DNA of 64,000 nucleotides from BCD1 sp965230565 (GTDB taxonomy: Bacteria; Bacteroidota; Bacteroidia; Chitinophagales; Saprospiraceae), in NCBI GenBank assembly GCA_965230565.1, contig CBDDLH010000012.1, forward strand, positions 682,001-746,000, read 5' to 3'. The stretch's first letter is position 1, and each line of letters opens with the position of its first letter. The position numbers were made by a program, and so were the translations under genes. Shown in pieces: positions 46,217 to 54,899 of this stretch. The notes under the pieces are model-generated. The model did no database searches. It worked only from the letters and a program-made list of their open reading frames with translations, and was not told where the DNA came from.

Positions 46217-46777
46217 CTATTTTAACATTTGCCATGCTGATTTGGTAATCACCAGCAGGTTTTCCGGAACCCACTTTCCCTTTTTCTGAAATCCTTTTTC
46301 GATATACTTTTCGAATTGCATGCCGTTTCGTTTTAATACCTTTTCGCTGGCTACATTCCACAGGGCGTGACATGCCTCGATTTTCTCAGCCATTAACTTC
46401 TCAAATCCAAAGGCTAATACTGCCTTCAGGCTTTCCGTCATGATGCCTTTTCCCTGCGAATCCGGGTGGGTCCAAAAGCCGACGTTCCACCTTCCGGGCT
46501 CTTTGGTGATCCGGATGGATATCCTGCCTAAAGGTTGATTGGTATTTTTGTCTTCTACGGTAAAAGCATATCCTTCGCCTTTTTGCCAGGCTGTGATACT
46601 TCTTGACAGAGGGGCATATAATTCTTCTTCATTTTCCGGCGGTTCCCACAACATGCCGTCATTGAAGCCTTCGTAGCGGGAGGCTGAAAAGACGAAGGGA
46701 ATGTCAGCTTCCGAAGGGATGCGTAACCTAAACCGGGAAGTCTCAATTTGATAGGATTTTGGAATGGAGGTGTTCAT
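46217..46777 (-). CDS. GNAT N-acetyltransferase (RimJ/RimL-like)
   Basis: 186 aa. The N-terminal IETSRFRLRIPSEADIPFVF and the acetyl-CoA pyrophosphate loop around QGKGIMTESLKAVL (about 113) followed by ALWNVASEKVLKRNGM are typical of the Acetyltransf_3 family that acetylates protein N-termini or small amines. The acceptor is unknown. It stands alone, flanked by palindromic repeats on both sides. Confidence 0.9.
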   Translation of the reverse strand: MNTSIPKSYQIETSRFRLRIPSEADIPFVFSASRYEGFNDGMLWEPPENEEELYAPLSRSITAWQKGEGYAFTVEDKNTNQPLGRISIRITKEPGRWNVGFWTHPDSQGKGIMTESLKAVLAFGFEKLMAEKIEACHALWNVASEKVLKRNGMQFEKYIEKGFQKKGKWVPENLLVITKSAWQMLK

Positions 46778-46831
46778 TGTTTTTGTTTTTGGAAAGAACG
46801 TTATTGATGTGGCTAAAGTTCCGGGTTCCAG

Positions 46832-46860
46832 ACCTCCGGGGTTTCGAAAACCTCGGAGGT
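46832..46860. repeat. Palindromic repeat, copy 3 of the cctccgagg family
   Basis: Arms 46832-46844 and 46848-46860 pair over 13 bp with one mismatch and a 3-nt loop. Same core as 24994-25050 and 46076-46104. It lies upstream of the acetyltransferase gene. Confidence 0.8.
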
Positions 46861-46923
46861 ATTCATCCTATCAATTTAATCCATTTATGCAGACCATGAT
46901 TCAGCTCAATGAAAAAGTGAAAA

Positions 46924-47241
46924 TTATTCCTGACTCTCTTCCATTATCTTATAGTAATAGATTTCACCTCCTTCAACCTCTTCCTGGCCATTAAAAGTCC
47001 AACCTTTTTTTATCATGGCATCGGTAATTAATGCCATTCCGATACTTGTCGGAACGGTTTGATTATCAAGGGTTAATTCGTTTTTTAATTGGAGTTTAAA
47101 ATCTTTCACATCCCCCTCATATGATTTAATGTGAGCAATAGCCTCCTCAACAGAATTGATGAAATCATCTGTCTGGGAATTTGTTTTGCAGCCAAAAATG
47201 GAGAGGATCATTAATGATAAAAGAGCAGTTTTGATATTCAT
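46924..47241 (-). CDS. Small lipoprotein of unknown function
   Basis: About 105 aa from the ATG at 47241 (MNIKTALLSLMILSIFGC). The frame can be extended to a TTG at 47295, but that would overlap the upstream gene and add an implausible N-terminus. A lipobox with Cys at residue 18 predicts membrane anchoring. The mature part (FINSVEEAIAHIKSYEGDV, then TIGMALITDAMIKKGWTF-like region) has no known family. It begins 13 bp after the stop of the preceding gene, so the two are probably co-transcribed. Confidence 0.7.
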   Translation of the reverse strand: MNIKTALLSLMILSIFGCKTNSQTDDFINSVEEAIAHIKSYEGDVKDFKLQLKNELTLDNQTVPTSIGMALITDAMIKKGWTFNGQEEVEGGEIYYYKIMEESQE

Positions 47242-47254
47242 GATTATAGTTTTT

Positions 47255-48142
47255 TTATTTTTGACCAGGAAGAAAATAAGTCGTACTTGTCCCAATTCCG
47301 ATGGTTAATTCAGGGTACTTATCTATTTGTTGGTATTTAATTAGACCATGAAAATGGCGAAAATGCTTTTTAATTTGAAATTCAAAAATCTGAAAGTCTT
47401 TGAAAATTGCAGCCTTAATTGAAATGAACGTTCGTTTAGGTATTAGGGTGTTCAAACCAACCCCCAGGGTAAAGCCTGAACTTGGTTGATATACTATTTC
47501 CCAATTTTTTATTAAGGTTGCATAATGGTATCCGGCTATATATCTAAACTTTTTCCAATTAAACCAGCCCTCGCCAGAAAAATGATTTAATTCCATCTTC
47601 TGCCCGTAGGTCATTTTTTGAAAATTTAGATGTGCATCAATATCAATATCACAATTAATATCAAAGTGAAGTATGTCCAAATCTAGTCCTATTTGTTGGT
47701 TCTCTTCAAAATTTGTCTGGTAGTTTAATCCTACAAAAACAGATTGTCTTAGGATTGTTGGGGTAGAAATTCTCAACTCTCCGCCAAAAGGTGTTTTGAG
47801 TATGCCGCTTTTCAGGGTGAAACCAATTTTTTGATCGTCCAACCAGCATTTTGTACATCCATCAAGTTTTATCTTCAAAAATCTCCTGCCTTTAATTTTA
47901 ACTTCCTTTGGATCAAAGCCAGTGTAGGAAATTTTTAAAACAGAATGTTCACTGGGAACTTCTAATTGAAACGTTCCATCAAAATCAGTAATAGTACCAA
48001 TGGAGGTTCCTTTTATTAAAATAGTTGCACCGATCAGAGCCTCTTTGTCTCGATCAGTTACAATTCCCTCAATTTTGAATTGTCCAAATAAGGTGAATGG
48101 GAGGCCAAGTAATAATAGTGATATGAAGAAGACAGATTTCAT
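47255..48142 (-). CDS. Secreted protein with carboxypeptidase-regulatory-like domain
   Basis: 295 aa. Signal peptide (ends FTLFG, then Q) followed by a CarboxypepD_reg-like beta-sandwich (about 22-95: IEGIVTDRDKEALIGATILI, TDFDGTFQLEVP, ISYTGFDPKEV). The rest (about 100-295) has alternating strands, consistent with a small outer-membrane barrel, but no plug or TonB-box is seen. Two cysteines (CTKC) sit between the parts. Function unknown; linked to the downstream lipoprotein. Confidence 0.75.
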   Translation of the reverse strand: MKSVFFISLLLLGLPFTLFGQFKIEGIVTDRDKEALIGATILIKGTSIGTITDFDGTFQLEVPSEHSVLKISYTGFDPKEVKIKGRRFLKIKLDGCTKCWLDDQKIGFTLKSGILKTPFGGELRISTPTILRQSVFVGLNYQTNFEENQQIGLDLDILHFDINCDIDIDAHLNFQKMTYGQKMELNHFSGEGWFNWKKFRYIAGYHYATLIKNWEIVYQPSSGFTLGVGLNTLIPKRTFISIKAAIFKDFQIFEFQIKKHFRHFHGLIKYQQIDKYPELTIGIGTSTTYFLPGQK

Positions 48143-48212
48143 TTGACTATAAGATTTTCAATGGTTCACTTTCAAATATAGGGGCAATTTTCATTTTAAG
48201 ACATACTCTAAT

Positions 48213-49424
48213 TTATAATCTCTTTTGAGCTCCATCTTTATCCCTGACCCAGTATATGTATCTAACCAAACTTATTAATTTATCATTTTTAAATTGCTTC
48301 TCTTCCTCTAACCACCCACGTTCATTAAAGGAGTTTATAACCTTTAATATGTCGCCATTTGAAAAGGTTTTTGTCATTTTTAAAATCTTGTTTCCTTCGT
48401 ATTGGTATGAATATGTAGAACACCCTTGATTCTTTGAACCATTTCGAAAACAATTACTGATCAATTCTCCTTCCGGGTTGTATTCCTGTTCATTTTGCCA
48501 TTGATCGATCGTTTTTATTACCTTCCAGAGTGTGGAATCTTTATAAAAATATTCAGTAATGCTCTCCAGTTTGGGATTTTCATCGGAATATTTCATCAGG
48601 TACCAACCTGTTGAATCGACCCTTCTTTTTATTCTGTCCAAATCATCATAATAATAGTATTTTTTTGTGTGAATTTCCCCTTCGGAGGTGTACCAGGTCC
48701 ATCTGCTCAACTTTCCATTTTGCCCATATTTTTTGCTGCCATTTAAATATCTTGGGTCACAATAAAAGCAGTTAACTGAATTGGAGTCAGGTGTATAAAT
48801 ATTGGTTTTTAAATATCGAGTACTGTCGTCAGTGAAATAGTTTTCAATCTCTCTTCCCATATCATCATATTTGTAATCGTATATTTTTGGATGGATGGAG
48901 CGTAGATGAAAAGTATCTTTTGTGTATTTTGAAATCGAATAACTGTTTTTAATAATATTAGTAACCTCTCTGGATAGTAGACCCTTCTTATTGTAATAGA
49001 AGTATTTTTCATTTATGTTTACTTCAAAACAGATATCCCCATACTCTTTCCTCCTGTTTTGATCCAAAGGTTGTTCTGTGATTTTAATAATTCTCCCAGT
49101 CTCGTCAAATTGCTTTTGGAACCTGTATCTGGTTAAAAAAGCAGGACCATGGGATTGGTAATTTAAATTGCAATTGATCCCATTTATACGATTGCTGTCA
49201 GCGTTAAATACCTGAACAAATAATCTTGTACTGTCTTTTTTGGGCTTTCCTCTTTTGTTTATCCTGAATCTATAGGCCTCAACTGAATTAATAGCATTCT
49301 CTACAAAGTCTTTATAATCAAAATAGACCAATCCGTTACCCGTGAATGAAATGACTGTATTGCTATTTTGCCCTAAGAGAAGGTTTGTAAGGAAAAGCGT
49401 TAGTATTAGAAGTTTTGTTTTCAT
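48213..49424 (-). CDS. Secreted repeat protein of unknown function (YD-like motifs)
   Basis: 403 aa. Signal peptide MKTKLLILTLFLTNLLLGQ. The body contains recurring short strands with a tyrosine/aspartate pattern (YDYKYDDMGREIENY, YYYYDDLDRIKRRVD, SFNERGWLEEEKQF) spaced through the chain, reminiscent of RHS/YD-type beta-strand repeats but far shorter than an Rhs toxin. Several cysteines (CFYCD) are present. I do not recognise the family. Its position at the edge of a stretch of immunity-like genes is noted but proves nothing. Confidence 0.65.
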   Translation of the reverse strand: MKTKLLILTLFLTNLLLGQNSNTVISFTGNGLVYFDYKDFVENAINSVEAYRFRINKRGKPKKDSTRLFVQVFNADSNRINGINCNLNYQSHGPAFLTRYRFQKQFDETGRIIKITEQPLDQNRRKEYGDICFEVNINEKYFYYNKKGLLSREVTNIIKNSYSISKYTKDTFHLRSIHPKIYDYKYDDMGREIENYFTDDSTRYLKTNIYTPDSNSVNCFYCDPRYLNGSKKYGQNGKLSRWTWYTSEGEIHTKKYYYYDDLDRIKRRVDSTGWYLMKYSDENPKLESITEYFYKDSTLWKVIKTIDQWQNEQEYNPEGELISNCFRNGSKNQGCSTYSYQYEGNKILKMTKTFSNGDILKVINSFNERGWLEEEKQFKNDKLISLVRYIYWVRDKDGAQKRL

Positions 49425-49472
49425 TTTCTCAATTATGCACTAACTTAAGAAGGTAGCCCTAGTACTCGCTGA

Positions 49473-49501
49473 ATTCATTCGGCTCGTCGCACCGAATGAA
49501 T
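49473..49501. repeat. 10-bp inverted repeat
   Basis: attcattcgg (49473-49482) pairs with 49492-49501 across a 9-nt GC-rich loop, in the 240-bp spacer between the YD-like gene and the first SUKH-like gene. No T-run. Nothing else is recognised in this spacer. Confidence 0.5.
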
Positions 49502-49664
49502 CTTGCCTGGCCAGGAAGACAGGTTCGGTGTGTACGGTTAACCTTTAAATGTTTATTGGTTTTTTTTCTCCATATGTGCCTGAAAGCTAATCTACCCCAA
49601 AATAAAACACCATGCCTACAAAAAGATCGGATTAGTCAGTTTTCTGCTTCGACCTTTCGGGGTG

Positions 49665-50228
49665 TTACCTAATACTCCAATGCCTGTCTCCCCATTTTTT
49701 ATACATATCTCCTGCAGTGACCTTAAATCGGCTCAGTTCTTCCGGGTCGACTGTGAGTTTGATGCTTTGTAAAAAATCAAAAATGTGATCACTTATTTTT
49801 CTTGGCCTGTTGTCATCCCCGAAAATGTCGGCATAAATGACATCTGAATTGGTGGCTCCATGACCGACCAGTAATAAACCGCCTGCTATCTCTCCGATAC
49901 AGATCTTATCCTCGATGACTGCTGAGTCTTCCTCATAGTGGTAAACATTTGCTTTGGTCTGGATATACCTTTCAGGGGGCAGAAAGTCATAAAAAACAAC
50001 CTCCGGATCAGGGGAGAATGCTACTTTTTCAAAGGTGTAATAATCTTTAAATTCCTGACTGTAGAATTTATTGAAAATCTCTTCCGTAAAAGCAGCAATG
50101 TCATAATTTTCTAAAAATGCTCTGAAAACCGGAGGGATCCTGATGACTGATTTTTCTTCGAAATCAAGGATTTGTTGCTTGATGTAGCTATTGTCTTTCA
50201 GCACTATTGCGTTTGAGAGGTAGTTCAT
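49665..50228 (-). CDS. SMI1/KNR4 (SUKH)-family protein
   Basis: 187 aa, no signal peptide. The pattern IPPVFRAFLENYDIAAFTEE ... FYDFLPPERY ... KICIGEIAGGLLLVGHG ... DVIYADIFGDDNRPRKISDH ... FDFLQSI matches the SUKH fold, where a short glycine-rich strand pair and a terminal helix are typical. Family members are mostly immunity proteins that neutralise secreted or contact-dependent toxins, though some have other roles. No toxin gene lies beside it. Confidence 0.75.
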   Translation of the reverse strand: MNYLSNAIVLKDNSYIKQQILDFEEKSVIRIPPVFRAFLENYDIAAFTEEIFNKFYSQEFKDYYTFEKVAFSPDPEVVFYDFLPPERYIQTKANVYHYEEDSAVIEDKICIGEIAGGLLLVGHGATNSDVIYADIFGDDNRPRKISDHIFDFLQSIKLTVDPEELSRFKVTAGDMYKKWGDRHWSIR

Positions 50229-50335
50229 ATTTGTCGCGTTATTTTTGAAGGTTTATGGATGACGCCAAAAAAGCTTTTTTAATCTAATCTTACACCATGA
50301 CTTTCTGATCCTGTTTAGATCATAAATGCCCGAGG

Positions 50336-51160
50336 TCATTGCTCCAAATCCCGTATCACCGACTTCACCATATTCATCTTAGATAAAAGCCTGTTTGACA
50401 TTATCCTAACAAACCAGTTTTCTTTCAATTCACCGACTTTCAGGCTTTTAAAAATTTCATTAGCCGAGTACCCTTTGTCATATAACAAAGACACCTCATG
50501 GTAGAAAGATTCCAGAAAGTTAAGCTTTTTGGTCAATTGTTGTTTCCCGTTTTTTAATTGAGGTTTATGGCTGCAGAAAAGTTCTTTAAAATCCAGGGCC
50601 AATATTTTTTTGGTGGATGCAATTTGGTCAGCAATACTTTCATCTGTCAGGAAGTAGTCGATATAGGAATTGAGATATAGATCTGCGGAAAACAGCCATC
50701 GTCTGTTGGGTTCATATAATGCGACCATATCGGCAGCATGGCCGGGAATTGGAATAATGTCGAAACGGAATCTCTTGGTTTCTAAACTGCCGTTTATGGG
50801 CATTAGGTCTTCCTGAGCAGGTCTGTCTCCCCAGGTTATTTTTTGGATAAAACTCAATTTGGGAGGAGCTTTCATCATTTGACAACAACGTTCCGAAGCA
50901 AAAACATCACAATTGTGCAATGCTTTGAGTTGAGCGATATTCCCGGTATGGTCTTCATGATGGTGGGTGATGAAGATCTGCTCTACATTTAGATCTTTTG
51001 TTGCAGCAATAATGCTGTTTCTTATTTTACTTTGTCCGGTATCAATGAGCAGGCCATCCACAAAGTATATGTGCGAAAACAGTTTTGGTTGGCCGATCAG
51101 CTTGTATCCAAATTTCAGCCCTAATACTTCTTCATGCTTAAATGATTGGGAAATGATCAT
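50336..51160 (-). CDS. Metallo-beta-lactamase-fold hydrolase
   Basis: 274 aa. The zinc-binding motif THHHEDH is at 65-71, with further ligands H141 (PIPGHAADM), D160 (FSADLYL) and H198 (CSHKP). The fold covers glyoxalase II-like thioesterases, lactonases and others; motif spacing suggests a dinuclear site. A C-terminal helical region (about 205-274) is longer than in minimal members. Substrate unknown. Flanked by unrelated accessory genes on the same strand. Confidence 0.9.
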   Translation of the reverse strand: MIISQSFKHEEVLGLKFGYKLIGQPKLFSHIYFVDGLLIDTGQSKIRNSIIAATKDLNVEQIFITHHHEDHTGNIAQLKALHNCDVFASERCCQMMKAPPKLSFIQKITWGDRPAQEDLMPINGSLETKRFRFDIIPIPGHAADMVALYEPNRRWLFSADLYLNSYIDYFLTDESIADQIASTKKILALDFKELFCSHKPQLKNGKQQLTKKLNFLESFYHEVSLLYDKGYSANEIFKSLKVGELKENWFVRIMSNRLLSKMNMVKSVIRDLEQ

Positions 51161-51254
51161 TTACCTGTTTGGATTTTTTTGATGTAGTGTGTTGTCTTTT
51201 GATTAAAGCTATCTTTTTTTTCTTTGACACTCAATATAGTCAGTTGCCTCATCT

Positions 51255-51821
51255 TTACTTAAAACTGCCTAACGCTTTTTTTATATGTTCGTTACTTTGA
51301 TACAGTATTCCTTTAATGCCACTTTTTGCGGCACTTTCAATTTTTTTAATACTGTCATCAATGAAAAGGAGGTCTTCTATTTTATATTCATCAAGTTCTG
51401 TCAATAATCGCGGAAAGAATTTAGGATCTGTTTTGACCATTTTGTAATCGAAAGAATAAATTTGCTTTATTGCCCAGCTTTTAAAATTGTATCTTTTAGA
51501 AATGTACTCGATATTTTCCCTGTAATTATCGCTCACAATAATAATTTCACTGTGCTGTCGGATATACTCGATGAGTTCTGTGTTTATTTCTAAAGTATCA
51601 AATACCTCTTTTAGGAATTCTCCGCCGGTTAGATTCTGCTTTGATAATTCATTGTATTCCTTCAAAAAGTCCGGAAAGCGATTTGCACCTATATTTAGAT
51701 CATGCCCGTATTTGTTATTGAGCGCGCTGATGATTTTCCAGTTTATGGTATTGTTGGAAGTTCCGGTTGATTGGAATACCACTCCTCCTAAGTCCAACAG
51801 GGTTATTTTATGGTTATTCAT
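51255..51821 (-). CDS. HAD-superfamily hydrolase
   Basis: 188 aa. Motif I D10-L-G-G-V has the nucleophile Asp but Gly in place of the second Asp, as in DxGxV subgroups (YihX-like). Motif II is VSDNY (Ser97), motif III a lysine near K130-K134 and motif IV FIDDS (D155-D156). Probably a phosphatase or dehalogenase-like enzyme; with the second Asp missing, general acid catalysis must be met otherwise. It starts 21 bp downstream of the homocysteine methyltransferase gene on the same strand, so co-transcription is plausible. Confidence 0.88.
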   Translation of the reverse strand: MNNHKITLLDLGGVVFQSTGTSNNTINWKIISALNNKYGHDLNIGANRFPDFLKEYNELSKQNLTGGEFLKEVFDTLEINTELIEYIRQHSEIIIVSDNYRENIEYISKRYNFKSWAIKQIYSFDYKMVKTDPKFFPRLLTELDEYKIEDLLFIDDSIKKIESAAKSGIKGILYQSNEHIKKALGSFK

Positions 51822-51842
51822 TTTTTAAACATTGATTTTTGG

Positions 51843-52781
51843 TTATTCATCATTGTCGTCTTTGATTATAACTGTATGCATGGTATTTATATGTTTTGGA
51901 CCTACCCTGCAACATCCACCGACAATATCAGCCCCCAGCTTCAACCATTCTTTGGTCATTTCAACAAATGATGTTGGTTCCGATAAGCCCAGCCAGGTTT
52001 TACTTTCCGCATTGTAGGCTTCTCCGGAATTGGGATACACAATTATTTTTTTATCAATGCCAGTTGCTTTGATATGCTTAATTATGCCCGAGATATATTT
52101 AGGCTCAGTACAATTGACACCAATGGCAAAGACTTTTGGATGCTTTTTAAATATGGAAACACCCTCAATAATTTTTGAGCCATCGTTTAAATGTTGCTCG
52201 TCTTTGCAGGAGAAGGATATCCAGGCTGGTTTGTTGACGTGATTTAATATATCCGAAAGAATTCTTGCTTCCTGAAAGCCGGGGATGGTCTCGCAGGCCA
52301 GCACATCTGCATTCGTCTGGTCTAAAATGTTAATTCTCTCCAGGTGGAATTCTCTCAATTCTTTATCAGAAATCCCATAGTTGCCCCTGTATTCAGAGCC
52401 ATCCGCCAGATATGCACCATACGGCCCGACGCTGGTAGCAATTAATGGTCTAAATTCAACAATGCCGGTATCCATAGCCATTTTAATGGCCGTCTCTGCC
52501 AATTCAACGGATTTGATGATAAGTTTTTCCGCAGTTGCTCTGGAATAACCCTCATTGATCAATCCGGGGATCGACGCCTGGTAGCTGGATGTTGTTATGC
52601 ATTGAGCACCGGACTTCAGGTAATCGAGGTGAGCCTGAATGATGGCCTCCGGATTATTTTCCAGCAAATTTGCCGTCCATAATTTATGATTTAAATCGCA
52701 CCCCTGTTCTTCTAACACATTTGACAGGCCTCCATCAATAATGAATGGTCGTTTAGCTTTTAGCAGGAGGTTGAGTTGCAT
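51843..52781 (-). CDS. mmuM: Homocysteine S-methyltransferase
   Basis: 312 aa. Zn-dependent transfer of a methyl group, usually from S-methylmethionine (or S-adenosylmethionine), to homocysteine, giving methionine. The zinc ligands are C224 (GVNCTEP), C290 and C291 (GGCCRVGP). The block SVGPYGAYLADGSEYRG is characteristic of the MmuM/HMT subgroup. No mmuP permease is adjacent. The start directly opens the (beta/alpha)8 barrel (MQLNLLLKAKRPFIIDGGLS). Confidence 0.93.
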   Translation of the reverse strand: MQLNLLLKAKRPFIIDGGLSNVLEEQGCDLNHKLWTANLLENNPEAIIQAHLDYLKSGAQCITTSSYQASIPGLINEGYSRATAEKLIIKSVELAETAIKMAMDTGIVEFRPLIATSVGPYGAYLADGSEYRGNYGISDKELREFHLERINILDQTNADVLACETIPGFQEARILSDILNHVNKPAWISFSCKDEQHLNDGSKIIEGVSIFKKHPKVFAIGVNCTEPKYISGIIKHIKATGIDKKIIVYPNSGEAYNAESKTWLGLSEPTSFVEMTKEWLKLGADIVGGCCRVGPKHINTMHTVIIKDDNDE

Positions 52782-52828
52782 TGAATTTTATGAGTTGTGA
52801 TGGGGGAATCCTAAATGATGTATGATAG

Positions 52829-54205
52829 TCATTTCCTTTTTTCAATCCTTTTTTTAAAGTCATTGCCATCCCAATCAAAAAATACCTGATTGATAATTTC
52901 ACGATTCTCAAATGCAGGATGCATCCAGGTATACAGTGTCACTTCTATAGTGTGCTTGTCACGAAAGTAAAATATCGGTTGTGCCTCATAGTCAGCAGGT
53001 AATTTATCTCCTGAACTCACAAAATCATTGGGATCAAAATCCGGGGCATTTATTTTTTTCAGACTTTGTTTGCTTCTGTTGTAGCGCATAGCGGATAGTT
53101 TTGAACTTTGATGGTTTCGACCCCAACGTGAAATCGCGACCAAAACTCCATCCGTACTTGTGTTGTATTGGAAAAAATTAAAAACCAATTCTTCAGCAGT
53201 TGGGAGTTCAGGATTGGTAGACTTTAGAAATAATCTATGGTTTTCGTGATCGTGGATTTTCCAGTTTTCAGCCACTCGTTTGGTGATATCGATCAGGTCT
53301 TCTTTTTCAGCAGTTTCCATACTAACCCCCATGTCTTCATAGGGCCATAAATTAAAAAGCAAAAACATATCATTTTCGGCATCCAATATTTCTTCCTTCC
53401 AGTTTCCCAAAGCCATCAAGGGGAATGGTTTAAGATCATATCGGGAAACATTTACTTTTTGGATCCTTGAATATTGCATAGGTGGATTTTGAGTAAAATC
53501 CTTTACAATTTCTGAAAGGGTGTTGGGCTGGTCAAAGCCCGGTGAAAAACTAATTTCCCGCTCTTTGAGTATGAGGTCTTCTTCATTGCCATCCTGTAGC
53601 AGGTAACGGTATCCATAGCCCATTTCGCCCATACTCCACTCTTCTATCTTTAGGATTTGGTCACCCTTTTTATAACTGACTAAGGAGCGATCCAACTCTT
53701 CATCTTCACTGATATCAACCTTATCTGTTTTGCTCCAGCTGGACAAATCAAACTTTCCGAAATAAGGGAAGTCGAATTTCTCATTGGTAATAATGTCATT
53801 TCCTTTGTTTTCATTTTCTTGTTTGACCGCACCGCCAAAGACCCATCCTTCTTTACCGTCAGAAGTTCGTACCATATACCAATAGTCGGTATAAGCGATT
53901 CCCCTTAGTACAAGGGTTTCCATTTTTGGCGATTTGGTTTCGGTGAGTTCCAGGGCATCGCCATTATTCACAGTATCGATGACATTTGCCTTCGTACTGG
54001 CCTTATCACGGAGATTAAGTTTGTCCACCCAGGGGTAGACTTTATTATTTTTATTTATGTCATCCTGGTCTGTTTTCTCCTTAGAGGTGTATTCATCGCC
54101 TGTGTTGTTGGCGGAGTTATTATTTGCGCCATTTTGATTGGATTGATTGCACGCAAATAACAAAATGGTCATACAGCAAATAATTGTTTTTTTCATGGTG
54201 TTCAT
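52829..54205 (-). CDS. Lipoprotein with SH3-like domain, otherwise unknown
   Basis: 458 aa. Lipobox LLFAC (Cys about residue 19) followed by an Asn/Asp-rich linker. An SH3b-type domain at about 57-128 (LNLRDKASTKANVIDTVNNG ... WYMVRTSDGKEGWVFGG) often binds cell-wall or surface polymers. The remaining 300 residues (from about 140) are beta-rich with many aromatics and no recognised family. An ATG three codons in (54196) could be the true start. Predicted to be anchored at the cell envelope; role unknown. Confidence 0.75.
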   Translation of the reverse strand: MNTMKKTIICCMTILLFACNQSNQNGANNNSANNTGDEYTSKEKTDQDDINKNNKVYPWVDKLNLRDKASTKANVIDTVNNGDALELTETKSPKMETLVLRGIAYTDYWYMVRTSDGKEGWVFGGAVKQENENKGNDIITNEKFDFPYFGKFDLSSWSKTDKVDISEDEELDRSLVSYKKGDQILKIEEWSMGEMGYGYRYLLQDGNEEDLILKEREISFSPGFDQPNTLSEIVKDFTQNPPMQYSRIQKVNVSRYDLKPFPLMALGNWKEEILDAENDMFLLFNLWPYEDMGVSMETAEKEDLIDITKRVAENWKIHDHENHRLFLKSTNPELPTAEELVFNFFQYNTSTDGVLVAISRWGRNHQSSKLSAMRYNRSKQSLKKINAPDFDPNDFVSSGDKLPADYEAQPIFYFRDKHTIEVTLYTWMHPAFENREIINQVFFDWDGNDFKKRIEKRK

Positions 54206-54322
54206 TTTTGTTTAATGATTGTTTCTGCTTTATGGAGTTCTTTGAAGTTTGTTTTGCTATTTCTTATGGGTGCAAATGGTGAGTATATGAATCGTTGTGC
54301 TTTTGTTTTTTATTTTCAATGG

Positions 54323-54802
54323 TCATTTATTTGGCTCCCTATTAACAGTAATCTCTACTGATTCTCCCATAATTTTCATCAGTATCATTTCTGGACAATT
54401 TTCAGGTGTCACGGTTACTTCCTTTTCTAATTTCTTAGAAAGTCCTTTTAGAAACTCAATGAGCTTATTATGGTCATCAATGCTTTTAAATTCTCTTGGG
54501 TCAATGTCATTTTCTATTTCTGCATCATCAAAAAAATGGGCATTAACCTGAATATTATCATCTATATAAACTTTCGCAGTTGAACATAAGTCATGATTTC
54601 CATCCCAATATTCCTGAATCACCGAAAAATCAATGTTGGTTTCATCTCTTTCAGTTTTTCCATTGTACCAATCAATTTTGAAATTCTGATTTACATATTG
54701 AGTCCACTTCTCCCAATCATTGGCGGAAGTGGCATGAATATAAATATCTAGCCATCCACGGTCCCATACATAAATCTTATTCTTTAATTGATTCCAGTTC
54801 AT
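54323..54802 (-). CDS. Hypothetical cytoplasmic protein in immunity-like cluster
   Basis: 159 aa, acidic, no signal peptide or membrane segment. Starts MNWNQLKNKIYVWDRGWLDI with several tryptophans; alternating beta and alpha patterns; a C-terminal amphipathic helix (IEFLKGLSKKLEKEV) and strand. Size, acidity and location beside SUKH-like genes fit an immunity protein, but I do not recognise the family and make no functional claim. Confidence 0.6.
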   Translation of the reverse strand: MNWNQLKNKIYVWDRGWLDIYIHATSANDWEKWTQYVNQNFKIDWYNGKTERDETNIDFSVIQEYWDGNHDLCSTAKVYIDDNIQVNAHFFDDAEIENDIDPREFKSIDDHNKLIEFLKGLSKKLEKEVTVTPENCPEMILMKIMGESVEITVNREPNK

Positions 54803-54828
54803 GTTCTTTTAGAATGAAGCAGGGTCTT

Positions 54829-54899
54829 AACTAAACGACTGAGCCTGTGTTGCGCCTGCGGAAGAGTATGATCGGCATTCCGCTTTGTTCTGCTTAGTT
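54829..54899. repeat. Imperfect palindrome overlapping the stop of the SUKH gene
   Basis: aactaaacgac (54829-) and ttctgcttagtt (54888-54899) are imperfect complements at the ends, and gcgga (54858-54862) pairs with tccgc (54879-54883) inside. The right end contains the TAA stop (54894-54896) of the neighbouring SUKH-like gene, as is common for attC sites, but core-site matches are weak. Candidate only. Confidence 0.3.

Noticed and set aside
47242..47295. N-terminal extension of the small lipoprotein frame.
   Set aside because: It starts with TTG, overlaps the upstream gene's 3' end and would bury the lipoprotein signal.
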